Shown here one piece after another: positions 6,010 through 8,097 of a stretch of 8,097 nt of DNA. This DNA is from DASVBJ01 sp036375895. Lineage in GTDB: Bacteria > Actinomycetota > Actinomycetes > JACCUZ01. Below the pieces are notes generated by a model. That model ran no database searches, was not told the origin of the DNA, and saw nothing but the letters and a program-made list of their open reading frames with translations. The translations under genes and the position numbers were made by a program. The stretch is taken from positions 1 to 8,097 of the forward strand of contig DASVBJ010000326.1 of NCBI GenBank assembly GCA_036375895.1, given 5' to 3'. How positions within the stretch are numbered: the stretch's first letter is position 1; every line of letters starts with the position of its first letter.

Positions 6010-7302
6010 TCAGCGGACGACGATGAAGTCCACCGGGTCGCGCGGCGGCCGGTCCTTGGGCCGGCCGGCCGGGTGCCCGACCGCGACCGCCCCCATCGGG
6101 TCCCAGTGCCCGGGCAGGTCCAGCTCGCGGCGGACGACGTCCCGGCAGAACATCGTGCTGCTGACCCACGCCGAGCCGAGCCCCTCGACCGCGAGGGCGA
6201 CCAGCAGGTTCTCCACCCCGGCACCGGTCGCCACCACGAACATCTCCCGCTCCGCCGCGGCGCGCCGCTCGTCGGGGTAGTCGTGCATGCCCTCGCGGGC
6301 GAGGCACGGGACGACCAGGCAGGGCGCCGCCCGCAGCACGTGGCCGCGCCGGGTTCGCCGCGCCACCTGCTCGTCGGTGAAGCCGTCGGCACGCAGGTCG
6401 TGCACCCAGGCGGCCAGCATCGCGTCGAGCAGGCGGGTGCGAGTGTCCTCAGACTCGACGAGCACGAAGCGCCACGGCGTCGTGTGGTGGGGAGCGGGTG
6501 CGGTGACCGCGGCGGCGACCGCCCGGCGTACGACCGCCATGTCGACCGGCTCGTCGGTGAACTCCCGCACCGTGCGCCGGGCCGGCAGGACGTCACGGGC
6601 CCCCAGATGGAACATGTCCTCGTCGAGGGGGCGGACGACCGCGGCGGCTCCCGGCCCGTGCTCGGCGAGCACCCGCGCCCCGAGGCCGCGGACGACGGCC
6701 ATGGGAAGGCCGGCGAGCTTGCCCTTCACCAGGTCGGCAGCGGCCGCCACCTCGTCGGCGACCGCGGTCACCGTCACGTCGAGGACGTTGCCGAAGGCGT
6801 CCGCCTTGCCCCGCGCGTCGTCGAGCGGCGCGATGCCCGCCACGCCGATGGCCTGGTCGGTGAGGCCGAGGCGCCACGGCCGTCCGAACGTGTCGCTGAC
6901 CACGACCGCGACGTCGACGCCGAGGCGCTGCAGCAGCCTCGACCGGAGCTCGCGGGCGGACGCGTCCGGGTCGACGGGCAGCAGCACGACCGTGCCGGCT
7001 GGGGTGTTGCTGGCGTCGACACCGGCCGCGGCGAGCACCAGGCCCTGACGGGTCGCGACGATGCGGGTGGGGCCCCGGCGCGCCACGAGCCGCTCGGTCT
7101 CGGCGGTGATGGCCTCCTCGCGGTCCAGGGAGACGACGCGGCCCTCGGCCTTCGAGACGACCTTCGACGTCACCACGAGGACGTCCCCGTCGCGCAGCGT
7201 GGCGCCGGTCCGGTCCAGTGCGGTCGCGACGAGCTCGGCGAGGTCGTCGCCTGCCTGCACCTCGGGAAGGCCCTCCAGCGCCCAGATCTCGAGGCCGCTC
7301 AC
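6010..7302 (-). CDS. fbiB: Bifunctional coenzyme F420 biosynthesis protein FbiB (F420-0:L-glutamate ligase / dehydro-F420-0 reductase)
   Basis: The 430-residue protein has two domains. Residues 1 to about 235 are a CofE-type ligase that adds L-glutamates to F420-0 using GTP, with TSKVVSKAEGR (45-55) and SDTFGRPWR (136-144). Residues about 240-430 are an FMN-dependent nitroreductase-fold domain with RRTVREF (242-248), PHHTTPWRFV (271-280) and GLGSAWVSSTMF. In mycobacterial FbiB this domain reduces dehydro-F420-0. Length and order match the actinobacterial fused form (mycobacterial FbiB is about 448 residues) rather than the single-domain archaeal CofE. GTG at 7302 is chosen: it overlaps the fbiA stop as GTGA and has GGAG at 7312-7309, spaced 6 nt. 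The open frame continues upstream only as an out-of-frame reading of fbiA. The gene is co-transcribed with fbiA. Confidence 0.95.
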   Translation of the reverse strand: MSGLEIWALEGLPEVQAGDDLAELVATALDRTGATLRDGDVLVVTSKVVSKAEGRVVSLDREEAITAETERLVARRGPTRIVATRQGLVLAAAGVDASNTPAGTVVLLPVDPDASARELRSRLLQRLGVDVAVVVSDTFGRPWRLGLTDQAIGVAGIAPLDDARGKADAFGNVLDVTVTAVADEVAAAADLVKGKLAGLPMAVVRGLGARVLAEHGPGAAAVVRPLDEDMFHLGARDVLPARRTVREFTDEPVDMAVVRRAVAAAVTAPAPHHTTPWRFVLVESEDTRTRLLDAMLAAWVHDLRADGFTDEQVARRTRRGHVLRAAPCLVVPCLAREGMHDYPDERRAAAEREMFVVATGAGVENLLVALAVEGLGSAWVSSTMFCRDVVRRELDLPGHWDPMGAVAVGHPAGRPKDRPPRDPVDFIVVR

Positions 7303-8097
7303 CCGGCGCTCCGTGCCCCGACCCGGGTCGCCAGGTCGAGGGCCGCCCGGGCCATCGCGGCCGCGGCGTCGACGTCCGTCATGAGCAGCGGGGCGGTCTC
7401 GCAGGCGATGCCGGCCTCGCTCACGGTGCCCACCGCCCCCTGGTCGCGCGGGTCCACCAGCCACCCGTCGAGCAGTGCGGGGCCGTAGTGCAGCGCCACC
7501 GCGGCCGCGTCGGTCTGCACGCCGATCGCAGCGAGGACCTTGTCGGCCATGCCCCGCACGGGCGCACCGCCGATGACGGGGGACAGGCCGACCACGGGGG
7601 CGGCGCACTGCTCGATCGAGTCCCTGACGCCGGGCACGGCGAGGATCGTCCCGATGCTGACCACCGGGTTCGACGGGGGGAGCAGGACGACGTCGGCCGC
7701 CGCGACGGCCTCGAGGACTCCCGGCGCCGGTCGCGCGTCGTCGGCACCGACCGGCACGACGGTGTGCGCCGTGGGCCCGGCGTGCAGGCGCACCCAGTAC
7801 TCCTGGAAGTGGACCGCCCGCCGGCCGCCCGGAGCCTCCGGGTCGTCGATCACCACATGCGTCTCCACGCGGTCGTCGCTCATCGGCAGCAGCGTCACGC
7901 CCGGTTGCCATCGGTCGCAGAGGGCCGCGGTCACGGCGCTGAGCGGATAGCCGGCGCCGAGCATCTGGGTGCGTACGACGTGGGTCGCGAGGTCGCGGTC
8001 GCCGAGGCCGAACCACGCCGGCCCCACGCCGTACGCCGCGAGCTCCTCCTTGACGGTGAACGTCTCGCCGGCCCGGCCCCAGCCCTGCTCCTCGTGG
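7299..8097 (-). CDS. fbiA: 2-phospho-L-lactate / phosphoenolpyruvate transferase FbiA (CofD family), 5' partial
   Basis: The last 265 residues are visible; the start and N-terminal nucleotide-binding region lie beyond base 8097, roughly 60-70 residues if the length is like mycobacterial FbiA (about 330). CofD enzymes transfer the phospholactyl or phosphoenolpyruvyl group from its guanylylated carrier to the deazaflavin FO, giving F420-0 or dehydro-F420-0. Conserved segments in visible-fragment numbering are ETFTVKEELAAYG (11-23), WFGLGDRDLATH (28-39), LCDRWQPG (59-66), LPPSNPVVSIGTIL (139-152) and SPVIGG (172-177). RGMADK and PLLMTD near the C-terminus also match. The GTG at 8027 is internal, since family motifs continue upstream to the window edge. 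The TGA overlaps the fbiB GTG by 4 nt, marking a coupled fbiA-fbiB operon. Confidence 0.95.
   Translation of the reverse strand, partial: HEEQGWGRAGETFTVKEELAAYGVGPAWFGLGDRDLATHVVRTQMLGAGYPLSAVTAALCDRWQPGVTLLPMSDDRVETHVVIDDPEAPGGRRAVHFQEYWVRLHAGPTAHTVVPVGADDARPAPGVLEAVAAADVVLLPPSNPVVSIGTILAVPGVRDSIEQCAAPVVGLSPVIGGAPVRGMADKVLAAIGVQTDAAAVALHYGPALLDGWLVDPRDQGAVGTVSEAGIACETAPLLMTDVDAAAAMARAALDLATRVGARSAG

Noticed and set aside
6073..7488. 471-codon plus-strand open frame
   Set aside because: It is antisense to fbiB and fbiA, whose family motifs are unambiguous.
7303..8016. N-terminal extension of the fbiB frame
   Set aside because: It is an out-of-frame reading of fbiA. GTG at 7302 with an SD and GTGA overlap explains the real start.

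Overview
This is GC-rich chromosomal DNA from an actinobacterium. Three things support that: the strong G/C bias at third codon positions, frequent GTG starts, and a complete bifunctional FbiB beside FbiA (coenzyme F420 biosynthesis in its actinobacterial form). Gene order resembles the mycobacterial fbiA-fbiB-...-manB locus, but gene content differs. A Nocardioides-like or other Propionibacteriales host is a reasonable guess, not something the sequence proves. Seven protein genes are present, two of them cut by the window edges. I see no RNA genes, transposases, integrases, CRISPR arrays or defence genes.

Left part, plus strand. The window opens inside a secreted peptidoglycan amidase (PGRP/Amidase_2 catalytic domain, an Ig-like linker and five FG-GAP/VCBS propeller repeats). 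It is followed by a perfect 16-bp stem-loop. A 159-nt gap then holds a candidate promoter and a perfect 20-bp palindrome at the predicted transcription start. This leads into a two-gene operon: a GT4-family glycosyltransferase overlapping by 4 nt with a mannose-1-phosphate guanylyltransferase (ManB type). The second gene would make GDP-mannose, and the first is plausibly a sugar transferase acting on a cell-envelope acceptor.

Middle. The 212-nt gap 4000-4211 between the convergent manB and DUF3105 genes is the most unusual stretch. It has three nearly perfect 45-bp direct repeats, then an exact inverted copy of their 25-bp core, which forms a long hairpin. A 17-bp duplication of the element's end follows. 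A DUF3105 membrane-anchored protein (minus strand) and an AlkA-like DNA glycosylase (plus strand) then diverge from a 112-nt gap.

Right part, minus strand. fbiA (5' end beyond the window) and fbiB overlap by 4 nt (GTGA). They encode the transferase that makes F420-0 or dehydro-F420-0 and the ligase/reductase that completes coenzyme F420. fbiB converges on the glycosylase gene with only 33 nt between stops.

No clear new multi-gene system is visible. The strongest candidates for something undescribed are the repeat/hairpin element at 4004-4198 and the palindrome at 1726-1745.
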